A stretch of 64,000 nt of DNA from PALSA-612 sp963773055 (GTDB taxonomy: Bacteria; Actinomycetota; Thermoleophilia; Gaiellales; Gaiellaceae), in contig CAVYZL010000006.1 in NCBI GenBank assembly GCA_963773055.1, positions 1,302,001-1,366,000 of the forward strand, read 5' to 3'. Below, piece after piece: positions 27,060-35,223 of this stretch (within the stretch, counting starts at the first letter, position 1; each line of letters starts with the position of its first letter). The translations under genes were made by a program, and so were the position numbers. The notes under the pieces were generated by a model, which was not told the origin of the DNA, did not search any database, and was given only the letters and a program-made list of their open reading frames with translations.

Positions 27060-27069
27060 AGTCTAGTGT
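27060..27069. promoter_or_regulatory. Overlapping divergent -10 elements (polA / LarA-like gene)
   Basis: AGTCTAGTGT contains TAGACT for polA (minus, 27060-27065, 6 nt before GTG) and TAGTGT for the LarA-like gene (plus, 27064-27069, 6 nt before ATG 27076). The two hexamers share the TA at 27064-27065. Confidence 0.5.
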
Positions 27070-27075
27070 GTGCCC

Positions 27076-28572
27076 ATGCGCGTTCCTCTCCTCGCCGGCA
27101 CGCGCCTGCTCATCGTCAACGCGCCGGACGACGCGGTCGTGCTCTCACCGCCCGAGCCTCCACCTCAGGCGATCTCGGACGTCGGCGCCGCCGTCCGCGA
27201 CGCGCTGCGCTTTCCGCTCGCCGGGCCGCAGCTCGCGGCCGTCGTCGGCCGCGACGCGCGAGCCACGATCGTGACGGACGTCCCGGCGCTGCCGATCCCG
27301 AGCGCCCCCGTCGATGCACGGCGCGCGGCGATCGGCGCGGTCGTCCAGGCCCTGCGCGAGCTCGGCGTCGCCGACGAGCGGCAGACGATCCTTGTCACCG
27401 CCGGGCTCGGGAGGCGGCCGGGCCGGAAGGAGCTTGACCGGCTGTTCGCGCCGGCTTTCGCCCGTGCGTTCCACGGGCGGGTGCGCGTGCACGACGTCGA
27501 GCGCCCGGACCTCGTCGAGCTCGGCGAGGCGTCCGGTATCCCGCTTCGGATCGCACCCGAGATCGCGGAGGCGGACGTCGTCGTCTGCGTCAGCGCGGCG
27601 GAGACGGTGCTGCACGGCGGGCCGGCGGTCTTGCTCGCCGCCGGCGGGCCGGATGCGCTGCGGGCGGCCGATGCCGCTTCTCTCCTCGAGCCGAGAGGCG
27701 CCCTCGGCTGGGAGCTCGCGCTAACCGTCGAACGCGCGGTCGCCGAGAGAACGACTCTCACCGGCGTCTCGCTCGCGCTCGACCTACCTCGCATCGCCGA
27801 CACGGCGTACGGCTACCCCTACGACCGCGATGCGGGAGAGCGCATCGCCCGTTCGCAGGTGGCCCGCCTCTTCCGCCTCGTCCCCGGGCCGGTCCGGCTT
27901 CGGTTCCTCCGCTCCTTGCCGACGTCGCTGACCGCCGCCGCCGCCTTCGCCGGTCCGCCCTCCGTCGCGCACGCGGAGGCTTTCGTGCGGGCCACCGATC
28001 TGCGCTCGGTCGACCTGGAAGAACCGCTCGAGACGCTCTGCCTCGGCATTCCGCGGACGACGCCACATCTCCCGCGGGAGCGTCCGAATCCGATGCTCGC
28101 CGCCTACCTCGGCCTTGGGCTCGCGTGCCGAATGTGGCGATCGCGGCCGACGGTCGTCGAGGGAGGGACGGTGATCCTCGCCCACCGGTTCCACCGCCGG
28201 TTCAGCCACCCGACGCAGCAGCCGTACCGCGCCTTCTTCCATGCGACCCGCGCGGGTCTCGACCCGGAGGTGATCGCGGCCGCGGAGGCAGCCGCCTCGA
28301 CGGATGACGGGGCCATCTCGCGGTACCGCGGCGGACGCTCGTGCCATCCCCAGCTGCCGTTCGCGGACTGGGCGGCGATCGAGGCGCAGGCAGCGCGGCT
28401 CGGCGCGGTGATCGTCGCCGGCTGCCGCGACGCCGGCGCCGCGCGCCAGCTCGGCTTCATCCCCTCCCAGAGCGTCGGCTCCGCGATCGACCTCGCGCTC
28501 GGTCGGGCAGAGGGATCGGGCCGCGTCGGCTTCCTGCTCTCCCCTCCCTACTTCCCGCTTCGCGTCGGCTAG
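27076..28572 (+). CDS. Lactate racemase-like (LarA/DUF2088) protein
   Basis: This 498-aa protein appears to belong to the LarA/DUF2088 fold group, whose founding member isomerises lactate with a nickel-pincer cofactor. The N-terminal part has TIVTDVPALPIP, VVQALRELGV and ILVTAGLGRRP in the order expected of LarA. The C-terminal half contains ILAHRFHRRF and the sequence SCHPQLPFADW. The lar accessory genes (B, C, E) are not nearby, so lactate as substrate is doubtful. The start ATG 27076 was chosen over GTG 27070 from the -10 spacing. Confidence 0.7.
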   Translation: MRVPLLAGTRLLIVNAPDDAVVLSPPEPPPQAISDVGAAVRDALRFPLAGPQLAAVVGRDARATIVTDVPALPIPSAPVDARRAAIGAVVQALRELGVADERQTILVTAGLGRRPGRKELDRLFAPAFARAFHGRVRVHDVERPDLVELGEASGIPLRIAPEIAEADVVVCVSAAETVLHGGPAVLLAAGGPDALRAADAASLLEPRGALGWELALTVERAVAERTTLTGVSLALDLPRIADTAYGYPYDRDAGERIARSQVARLFRLVPGPVRLRFLRSLPTSLTAAAAFAGPPSVAHAEAFVRATDLRSVDLEEPLETLCLGIPRTTPHLPRERPNPMLAAYLGLGLACRMWRSRPTVVEGGTVILAHRFHRRFSHPTQQPYRAFFHATRAGLDPEVIAAAEAAASTDDGAISRYRGGRSCHPQLPFADWAAIEAQAARLGAVIVAGCRDAGAARQLGFIPSQSVGSAIDLALGRAEGSGRVGFLLSPPYFPLRVG

Positions 28573-29393
28573 AGGATCTTCGAGAGGAACTCCTTCGTCC
28601 GCTCGTGTTGCGGCGCAACGAAGAAGTGCTCCGGCGTTCCCTCCTCGATGATCAGTCCATCGTCGATGATGGCCATGCGGTCGGCGGCCTTTCTCGCAAA
28701 ACCCATCTCGTGTGTGACGACGATCATCGTCATGCCTTCTCGGCCCAGCTCCTCCATCACCTCCAGCACCTCGCCGATCATCTCGGGATCAAGCGCGCTC
28801 GTCGCCTCATCGAAGAGCATGAGTGTCGGGTTCATGGCTAGCGCCCGGGCGATGGCGACCCGTTGTTGCTGGCCGCCTGAGAGCTTGCCCGGGTAGACGT
28901 CCCGCTTGTCGGAGAGGCCTACCCGCTCGAGCAGCCACTCCGCGGATCTGATCGCATCGGCTTTCGGAACGTGCCGAACGCGAATGGGAGCCTCGATGAT
29001 GTTCTCGAGCGCAGTCTTGTGCGGGAAGAGGTTGAAGCGCTGGAAGACCATGCCGATCTCGGCTCGCTGGCGCGCGATCGAGCGCTCCGAATCCTCTGCG
29101 AGCTTCCCGTCTCGCTCGCGGTAGCCGATGAGACGGCTGTTGACCTCAATACGCCCGGAGTCGATCTTCTCCAGGTGGTTGATGCACCGCAGAAACGTCG
29201 ATTTTCCAGATCCGGACGGACCGATCAGGCAGACCGTCTCGCCCCTCCGCACCTCGAAGTTGAGTCCTTTCAGCACCTCGAGGCGCCCGAAGCGCTTTCG
29301 AACTTCGGTCGCGCGGACGACCAGGTCCGATTCGGGAGCAGGCTCCGAGGAGCTCAGCGTGCCCCGCGTGCCCAGGCCGTCATTGGCGTCCAT
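28569..29393 (-). CDS. Polar amino-acid ABC transporter, ATP-binding protein
   Basis: This is a GlnQ/HisP-type ATPase of about 274 aa driving amino-acid import. Walker A is GPSGSGKST, the Q-loop VFQRFNLFPH, the signature LSGGQQQRVAIARAL, Walker B LMLFDEATSALDPE and the switch His is in VVTHEMGF. An unusual insert GYRERDGKLAEDSER lies after the first strands. ATG 29393 overlaps the permease gene by 40 nt; an in-frame start at 29414 is possible. The gene ends against the LarA-like gene with a 4-nt tail overlap. Confidence 0.92.
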   Translation of the reverse strand: MDANDGLGTRGTLSSSEPAPESDLVVRATEVRKRFGRLEVLKGLNFEVRRGETVCLIGPSGSGKSTFLRCINHLEKIDSGRIEVNSRLIGYRERDGKLAEDSERSIARQRAEIGMVFQRFNLFPHKTALENIIEAPIRVRHVPKADAIRSAEWLLERVGLSDKRDVYPGKLSGGQQQRVAIARALAMNPTLMLFDEATSALDPEMIGEVLEVMEELGREGMTMIVVTHEMGFARKAADRMAIIDDGLIIEEGTPEHFFVAPQHERTKEFLSKIL

Positions 29394-30166
29394 GCGTCGG
29401 TCAGCCTCTCCCACAGCGTGAGCTCCTCACCACGTTCGCTCGCCGCGAGCTTGCGTTCGATCTGCGACTGGATGAGCGTCCAGATCGTCGTCAGAACGAG
29501 ATACCAGATGGCAACCGCGCCGAAGTACTCGACAGGAAGAAAGCTCGTCGCGTAGTGGATCTCGGCGTCCGAGAACATCTCGTAGACGCCGATCGTGAAC
29601 ACGAGGGACGTGTTCTTCAGCATGGCGTTGAACTCGTTCCCGAGCGGCGGCACGATCACCCGGGCTGCCTGCGGCAAGACGATGCGGCGCATCGCCAGTC
29701 GCTGGGTCATCCCGAGCGATCGTGCCGCCTCCATCTGGCCCTTGTCGATCGCATCGATTCCGGCGCGGATGATCTCCCTCATGTAAGCGCCCTCGTTGAT
29801 CCCAAGGGCGAGGATCCCGGCGATGATCGCGCCGTCCAGTGAGAACAGGCCGAAATTCGCCGTCGTCGGGATCAGGTCGTGGCCGAAGAAGAATCCCGGG
29901 CCGAACAGGAGGTTGATGCCGAAGTAGATGAAGAACAGCTGGACCAGCAGCGGCGTTCCGCGGAAGATGAGCACGTAGAAGCCGGAGAGCCACCGAAGCG
30001 GTCCGAGGCTCGACATGCGCATGAGCGCGGAGAGCAAGCCCAGCGCCACGCCGAGGACCTGGGCGGTGACCGCGATGTAGATGGTCGTCCAGAGCGCGCG
30101 GACGAACACGTGGTCTGGGTGAAACAACCTCTCCCAGACCACGTGCCATTCGACAGAAGCCAGCAT
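29354..30166 (-). CDS. Polar amino-acid ABC transporter, permease
   Basis: This is a 270-aa HisMQ-type inner-membrane permease with about five helices, starting with FVRALWTTIYIAVTAQVLG. The EAA coupling loop is EAARSLGMTQRLAMRRIVLP, followed by NEFNAMLKNTSLV. It forms the membrane channel with the ATPase downstream and the binding protein 18 nt upstream. Having a single permease gene suggests a homodimeric channel. Confidence 0.93.
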   Translation of the reverse strand: MLASVEWHVVWERLFHPDHVFVRALWTTIYIAVTAQVLGVALGLLSALMRMSSLGPLRWLSGFYVLIFRGTPLLVQLFFIYFGINLLFGPGFFFGHDLIPTTANFGLFSLDGAIIAGILALGINEGAYMREIIRAGIDAIDKGQMEAARSLGMTQRLAMRRIVLPQAARVIVPPLGNEFNAMLKNTSLVFTIGVYEMFSDAEIHYATSFLPVEYFGAVAIWYLVLTTIWTLIQSQIERKLAASERGEELTLWERLTDAWTPMTAWARGAR

Positions 30167-30184
30167 CGGGCGCTCGTCCCCGAG

Positions 30185-31004
30185 CTATTTCCTGAGCAGA
30201 ACCACGGACTTCGTCATCCCCCACTTGGCGACGATCCGCTTCATCTCGCCCGACGCATACATGGCAGCGATCGCCTTCTGCGTCGCGGCCCGCAGCGAGT
30301 CGCCCTTGCGGATAGCGATCCCGACGGGGAACGGGTTGACCGGGTTGCCGGCGATCTCCACCTTCGACGGGTGCAGCTTCGCGTAGTACGTCGCAGGAGG
30401 CGAGTCCGCGTAGTACGCGTCGACACGGCCTGCGAGAAGTGCGGCGAAGGAGTCCGTGTCCTTGGGGAACGTGACGATCGTGATCGCCTTCTTGCCCTGC
30501 TTCACGAGCTTCTTCGACGTCGCCATGAGAAAGCTGCGGTTCGTCGTCCCCGACTCGACCGACACGCGGAGCCCGGAGAGGCTCGCGAGGCTCGAGACGT
30601 GCTTCGGGTTGCCCTTCGGCACGGTGATCGACTGGCCGATCTTCAGGTAGTCGACGAAGTCGACCTGCTTGCGGCGCTCGGCCGTGTCGTTCATGCCGCT
30701 GATGATCGCGTCGCACTTCTTTGTGAGGAGAGCCGGGATGATCGAGTCGAAGATGACGTTCTTGAACTCCGCCTTGACTCCCATGTGCTTCGCGATGCCC
30801 GCGCCGAAGTCGACGTCGGAGCCGATGATCGTCGAGCCCCAGGAAGTACTCCTCGGGCGGATACGTCGGGTCCGTGCAGTAGACGATCTTGCCGGCCTTC
30901 GCAATGCTGGCCGGCGGCGCGATCTTCGCGCTCGACGCGGTCGCAGCCGACACGATGACGGCCGCTGTCGCCGCGGTCGCGGCGACGAGTAGGAACGTGC
31001 GCAT
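30185..31004 (-). CDS. Polar amino-acid ABC transporter, substrate-binding protein (frameshifted)
   Basis: This is a secreted solute-binding protein of about 272 aa after correction. The signal peptide is residues 1-24 (MRTFLLVAATAATAAVIVSA). The mature start KIVYCTDPTYPPEEYFLG is in one frame, and GSDVDFGAGIAKHMGVKAEF to the end is in another. Deleting one G from the GGGG run at 30837-30840 joins them into the standard family sequence. Later motifs (DAIISGMNDTAERR, YYADSPPATYY) are intact. A Shine-Dalgarno-like AAAGAGG precedes ATG 31004. It is the first gene of the operon. Confidence 0.88.
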
Positions 31005-31064
31005 CTCGACCTCTTTCGTCGTGGGGACGGCTAAGTATGAAGACGCATGCGCTCGCGCGCCGCG

Positions 31065-31793
31065 TTACTCGACGCCGAGGTACGCCTTGCGCACGTCCTC
31101 GTTCTGCTGAAGCTCCTTCGCGTCGCCCTCGAGCGCGATCGTCCCGGTCTGGAGGACGTACCCACGATCGGCGACGTCGAGCGCCATCAGCGCGTTCTGC
31201 TCGACGAGCAGGATCGGCGTGCCCTCCTTGTTGATCTCGACGATCGTCTCGAAGATCCGGTCGACGAAGATCGGCGCGAGGCCCATCGAGGGCTCGTCGA
31301 GCATCAGCAGGCGCGGCTTGGCCATCATCGCGCGGCCGATCGCGCACATCTGCTGCTCGCCGCCCGACATCGTGCCCGCCTTTTGGCTTCGACGCTCGGC
31401 GAGGCGCGGGAAAAGCTGGAAGACGTGGTCCATGTCCTCCTGGATTCCCTGCTTGTCTTGCCGCTGGAACGCGCCCATCTCGAGGTTCTCGACGACCGTC
31501 ATCCGCGGGAAGAGCTTGCGGCCTTCGGGCGACTGGGAGATGCCCTTGCGGACGATCGTGTGCGCCGGCGTGTGGGTGATGTCCTCACCCATGAAGCGAA
31601 TCGCCCCGCGGCGTGGCTGATTGAGCCCGTTGATCGAGCGCAGCGTCGTCGACTTGCCAGCGCCGTTCGACCCGATCAGCGTCACGATCTCCTTGTCCCT
31701 GACCGTGAGCGAGATGCCCTTCAGCGCCTCGATCGTCCCGTAGAACGTATGCACATCGTCGAGCTCGAGGATCGTGTCGGGCGTCGTCGTCAT
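31065..31793 (-). CDS. livF: Branched-chain amino-acid ABC transporter, ATPase LivF
   Basis: This is a 242-aa LivF-type ATPase. Walker A is GSNGAGKST, the signature MSGGEQQMCAIGRAMM and Walker B LLMLDEPSMGLAP, with the family-specific QSPEGRKLFPRMTV. ATG 31793 overlaps the livG stop as ATGA. It is the last gene of the liv operon. Confidence 0.95.
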   Translation of the reverse strand: MTTTPDTILELDDVHTFYGTIEALKGISLTVRDKEIVTLIGSNGAGKSTTLRSINGLNQPRRGAIRFMGEDITHTPAHTIVRKGISQSPEGRKLFPRMTVVENLEMGAFQRQDKQGIQEDMDHVFQLFPRLAERRSQKAGTMSGGEQQMCAIGRAMMAKPRLLMLDEPSMGLAPIFVDRIFETIVEINKEGTPILLVEQNALMALDVADRGYVLQTGTIALEGDAKELQQNEDVRKAYLGVE

Positions 31794-32569
31794 CGCACCG
31801 CCGCCGTTCCGAGGTAGGCCTCGATCACCCGAGGGTCGGCCTGCACCTCTGCCGGTGACCCTTCGGCGATCTTCTCGCCGTAGTCGAGCACGGTGATCCG
31901 CTCGGAAACGCCCATGACGAGCTTCATGTCGTGCTCGATCAGGAGGACCGAGAGCTTCTCGTCGTCACGGACCTTGCGGACGAACGACACGAAATCGAGC
32001 GTCTCCTGCGGGTTCATCCCGGCGGTCGGCTCGTCGAGCAGCAGCAGCTTCGGCCTCGTCGCGAGCGCTCGCGTCACCTCGAGGCGGCGCTGGTCGCCGT
32101 ACGAGAGGTTGCGCGCATAGTCGTCGTGATGACCGCCGAGGCCGCAGTAGTCGAGCAGCTCGAGGGCGCGCTCACGGGCCTGACGCTCCTCCCGCCTGAC
32201 GCGGGGCGTCCCGATGATGCTGCCGAGGATCCCGCCCTTGAGCCGGCTGTGCATGCCGACGAGGACGTTCTCGAGCGACGTCATCTGCTGGAACAGCCGG
32301 ATGTTCTGGAACGTCCGCCCGATCCCACGCTCGGTCGCCGAGTGGGGCGGCATGCCTGCGATGTCCTCGTTCTCGAAGATCACCGCGCCCGAGGTCGGCT
32401 TGTAGACGCCCGTGATCATGTTGAAGAACGTCGTCTTGCCGGCGCCGTTCGGGCCGATCAGGCTGACGATGGCGCCCCGGTCGATCGTGAAGTCGACGTC
32501 GTTGACCGCGACCAGGCCACCGAACTCCTTGCGGAGCTGCTCGATCCGGAGGAGAAGGTCGCCTGCCAT
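31790..32569 (-). CDS. livG: Branched-chain amino-acid ABC transporter, ATPase LivG
   Basis: This is a 259-aa LivG-type ATPase with Walker A GPNGAGKTT, the LivG hallmark GIGRTFQNIRLFQQMT, the signature LSYGDQRRLEVTRAL and Walker B LLLLDEPTAGMNP. The ATG at 32569 is 2 nt after the livM stop. A much longer frame running to 33103 is the shadow of livM and was discarded. Confidence 0.95.
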   Translation of the reverse strand: MAGDLLLRIEQLRKEFGGLVAVNDVDFTIDRGAIVSLIGPNGAGKTTFFNMITGVYKPTSGAVIFENEDIAGMPPHSATERGIGRTFQNIRLFQQMTSLENVLVGMHSRLKGGILGSIIGTPRVRREERQARERALELLDYCGLGGHHDDYARNLSYGDQRRLEVTRALATRPKLLLLDEPTAGMNPQETLDFVSFVRKVRDDEKLSVLLIEHDMKLVMGVSERITVLDYGEKIAEGSPAEVQADPRVIEAYLGTAAVR

Positions 32570-32571
32570 CC

Positions 32572-34071
32572 CTATTCCTCGGGCGCGTGACGGACGTCCA
32601 TCAGCGCCTCGTCGTGCACGCCGGTCTCGAGCTCGAGCTTGCGCCGGGCCTCGGGGATCAGGCCCTGGGGACGGAAGAGCATCACTAAGACGAGGATCGC
32701 CCCGTAGATCCCCGTTGCGAGCAGCGGCGCGTTCATGCAGCCGTGGCTGAACGCCCGGGACGGGTCCTGCGCGACCGGGTCGCAGTGAACGAGCCCGAAG
32801 TCCTTGCCGTTGAACCAGCCTGCGATGTTCGACAAGCCTTCCTTGTCGAGGTAGGTGAGCAGCGCGGCGCCGGCGATCGCGCCCCAGACGTTCCCCATCC
32901 CGCCGAGGATGACCATGCAGAGGATGAAGATCGAGAAGTTGAAGAGGAAGTCGTCCGGGAACACGCCGACCTTGAAAGAGCCGTACCAGGCTCCCGCGAC
33001 ACCGCCGAAGAAGGCGCCGCTCGCGTAGGCCCACGTCTTCGTCCGCATCAGCGGGATCCCCATCGCCGCAGCGGCCACCTCGTCCTCGCGGATCGCGATC
33101 CACGCGCGGCCGAGCCGCGAGTCGCGGAGGCGGATCGAGCAGAAGATCGTGATCAGGAGCAGCCCGATCGCCGACCAGTAGACGAGGTCGACGAAGTTCA
33201 CGAACGTGCCCTGTTCTTCGATGAAGTTCGCGGGCAGGCCGACGTGCGCCGCGAGCCAGTGGCCGAACCCCGGCGGGTCGATCGGGTTGATGCCGAACGC
33301 TCCGCTCGTCAGGTTGAAGTTCGTCTTGTGGTCGATGAGCGACGAGATCCCGTCCGCGTCGCCGTTCAGTGCCGCCTGGTGGACGATCTCCCCGAAGCCG
33401 AGCGTGACGATGGCGAGGTAGTCACCGCGCAGTCGCAACGTCGGCAGGCCGATCAGGACACCGGCCACCGCGGTGACGCACGCGCCGATCAGGAGGACTA
33501 ACCAGATCGAGATGTGGATCCCGCCGATCCCCTCCGGGACGCCGATGCCTCCGAAGTTGAAGTCGATCGAGGGCACGCCGAGGGAGTCCGGCCGGGCGAA
33601 GTGCGGCGACGCGAGCCAGGCGGCCGTGTAGGCGCCGATGGCGTAGAAGGCGACGTAGCCGAGGTCGAGCAGTCCGGCATAGCCCACGACCATGTTCAGC
33701 CCGATCGCCATCATCGCGAAGAGGACGATCGCGATCATCGTGTCCATGCTCGGGAACGCCTTGAAGACCGGGATCTCGAACAGCGTGTTCGTGCCCGTCA
33801 GCTCCTCGGCCCAAAGGAACGGGTAGGTGATTGCGATCGCGAGGACCGTGAGCGGGAGCACGAACCTCCTGATCCTGGGTGGCAGGATGTAGAGGACGTA
33901 GCAGATCGCGAGCAGGCCCATGGCCGTCGGATGCGGCGGGACGCCCAGCAGCCAGGCGAGGAGGATGACGACGCCGGCGATCACGAGCGGCGGCAGCGCA
34001 CGGCGCAGGAACGGCCGGCGGACGCCAGCGCGGTCGAGCGCGCGGTCCGTCATCGATGACGCCCACCCCAT
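32572..34071 (-). CDS. livM: Branched-chain amino-acid ABC transporter, permease LivM
   Basis: This is a 499-aa LivM permease with about ten helices, including the family core GLNMVVGYAGLLDLGYVAFY, the GLPTLRLRGDYLAIVTLGFGE loop and the coupling segment GRAWIAIREDEVAAAAMGI. It is longer than typical LivM because of an N-terminal pair of helices and an extracellular insert around residues 255-300. The start is ATG 34071, 4 nt after livH; ATG 34053 is an alternative. Confidence 0.93.
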   Translation of the reverse strand: MGWASSMTDRALDRAGVRRPFLRRALPPLVIAGVVILLAWLLGVPPHPTAMGLLAICYVLYILPPRIRRFVLPLTVLAIAITYPFLWAEELTGTNTLFEIPVFKAFPSMDTMIAIVLFAMMAIGLNMVVGYAGLLDLGYVAFYAIGAYTAAWLASPHFARPDSLGVPSIDFNFGGIGVPEGIGGIHISIWLVLLIGACVTAVAGVLIGLPTLRLRGDYLAIVTLGFGEIVHQAALNGDADGISSLIDHKTNFNLTSGAFGINPIDPPGFGHWLAAHVGLPANFIEEQGTFVNFVDLVYWSAIGLLLITIFCSIRLRDSRLGRAWIAIREDEVAAAAMGIPLMRTKTWAYASGAFFGGVAGAWYGSFKVGVFPDDFLFNFSIFILCMVILGGMGNVWGAIAGAALLTYLDKEGLSNIAGWFNGKDFGLVHCDPVAQDPSRAFSHGCMNAPLLATGIYGAILVLVMLFRPQGLIPEARRKLELETGVHDEALMDVRHAPEE

Positions 34072-34075
34072 CGGC

Positions 34076-35068
34076 CTATCCGCCTTCCGGCACCTGCTCG
34101 CCCAGCAGCCCCTGCGGGCGGAAGACGAGGATGATGATGAGGATGGCGAAGACGATCGACTCGGTCCACGCCGGTCCGGGCGAGATCCACGGCAGTCCTT
34201 CGTTGAACGCCTGGATGAAGCCGATCAGCCACGCGCCGAGCACGGCGCCTGCGAGGTTGCCGATGCCGCCGAGCACCGCCGCGGTGAAGGCGATCAGACC
34301 GATCGTGAACCCCGTGTCGTAGCGGATCGTCTGGTTGTAGAACGCGAACAGAACGCCTGCCGTGCCGGCAAGTGCCCCGGCGATCAGGAACGTGAACGAG
34401 ATCGTCCGGTTGACGTCGATGCCCATCATGGCGGCGGCGTCCTTGTCCTGCGCAGTCGCACGCATCGCCTTGCCCCGACGCGTGTAGCGCACGAGCCAGA
34501 CCAGCGCGATGAGCACCGGAATCGTGAGCAGGAGCGGGAACAGCCGGTTCCACGTGTAGACGACGCAGTTCGGACAGTGGCCGATCGTGAACATCGCGCC
34601 GTGCGGAAGCGCATTCGGCATGGCGATCGGCTGCGAGCCCTTCCAGATCAGCGCCGCGTCCTCGAGGATGAACGACACGCCGATCGCCGTGATCAGCGGC
34701 ACGAGCCGTGGCGCCCGCCGGAGCGGTTTATAGGCGACGCGCTCGATGGACGCGTTGAGGGCGGCGCAGCCCAGCATCGAAAAGACGAGGGCGACGAGGA
34801 CGGCGCCGATCAGCGGGCCGAGCGCGGAATTCTCCTGGAGGCTGAACATGTCGAGCGCGACCGTCGCCGCGATCATCCCGCCGATCATGAACACGTCGCC
34901 GTGGGCGAAGTTGATCAGCTCGAGAATGCCGTAGACGAGCGTGTAGCCGAGCGCAACGAGTGCGTAGAGCGCACCGTTCGTGAGCCCGATCTGGAAGACC
35001 CGGAAGAACAGGTCCCAGTCCTTGACGAGGTTGACGATCAGCCAGGCGACGACGAGGCCGACGAGCAC
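34076..35068 (-). CDS. livH: Branched-chain amino-acid ABC transporter, permease LivH
   Basis: This is the LivH permease, 330 aa from GTG 35068, with the family core NGALYALVALGYTLVYGILE and the INFAHGD motif, and the coupling segment KAMRATAQDKDAAAMMGIDV. No Shine-Dalgarno precedes GTG 35068. The frame stays open upstream for 28 more residues, through a basic KRRR segment leading into a helix, to a position 5 nt after a strong GGAGG. The codon there is ATC (35150-35152), not a normal start, so the true N-terminus may be 28 aa longer. Confidence 0.92.
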   Translation of the reverse strand: MLVGLVVAWLIVNLVKDWDLFFRVFQIGLTNGALYALVALGYTLVYGILELINFAHGDVFMIGGMIAATVALDMFSLQENSALGPLIGAVLVALVFSMLGCAALNASIERVAYKPLRRAPRLVPLITAIGVSFILEDAALIWKGSQPIAMPNALPHGAMFTIGHCPNCVVYTWNRLFPLLLTIPVLIALVWLVRYTRRGKAMRATAQDKDAAAMMGIDVNRTISFTFLIAGALAGTAGVLFAFYNQTIRYDTGFTIGLIAFTAAVLGGIGNLAGAVLGAWLIGFIQAFNEGLPWISPGPAWTESIVFAILIIILVFRPQGLLGEQVPEGG

Positions 35069-35157
35069 GAGGCCGATCGCCGGGACGATGTAGGCGGAGG
35101 CCGGCCGCCGACGCTTGACGAGGACACGGTCGGCCTGTATCTCGGTCGCGATCTTGG

Positions 35158-35162
35158 CCTCC
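35158..35162 (-). promoter_or_regulatory. Strong Shine-Dalgarno facing an ATC codon upstream of livH
   Basis: GGAGG (minus strand) is 5 nt before ATC 35150-35152, which is in frame with livH. There is no ATG, GTG or TTG at this spacing. Confidence 0.5.
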
Positions 35163-35168
35163 TAAGTA

Positions 35169-35198
35169 CTGGGGAAGGGCCTGGAGGCCCTTCCCCAG
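35169..35198 (-). terminator. 13-bp perfect hairpin between livK and livH
   Basis: CTGGGGAAGGGCC and its exact complement flank a TGGA loop. There is no U-tract on the minus strand, so it may be a 3' stabiliser or partial terminator. Either role would leave the binding protein gene more expressed than the permease genes. Confidence 0.6.
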
Positions 35199-35223
35199 AG
35201 TGGTCGTCTAGCGAATCCCGCCC

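Noticed and set aside
25944..27437. 497-codon plus-strand frame opposite polA
   Set aside because: Shadow of polA and the LarA-like gene; no recognisable protein features.
31790..33103. 437-codon version of livG
   Set aside because: The N-terminal 178 residues are an out-of-frame reading of livM; the ATP-binding protein starts at 32569.
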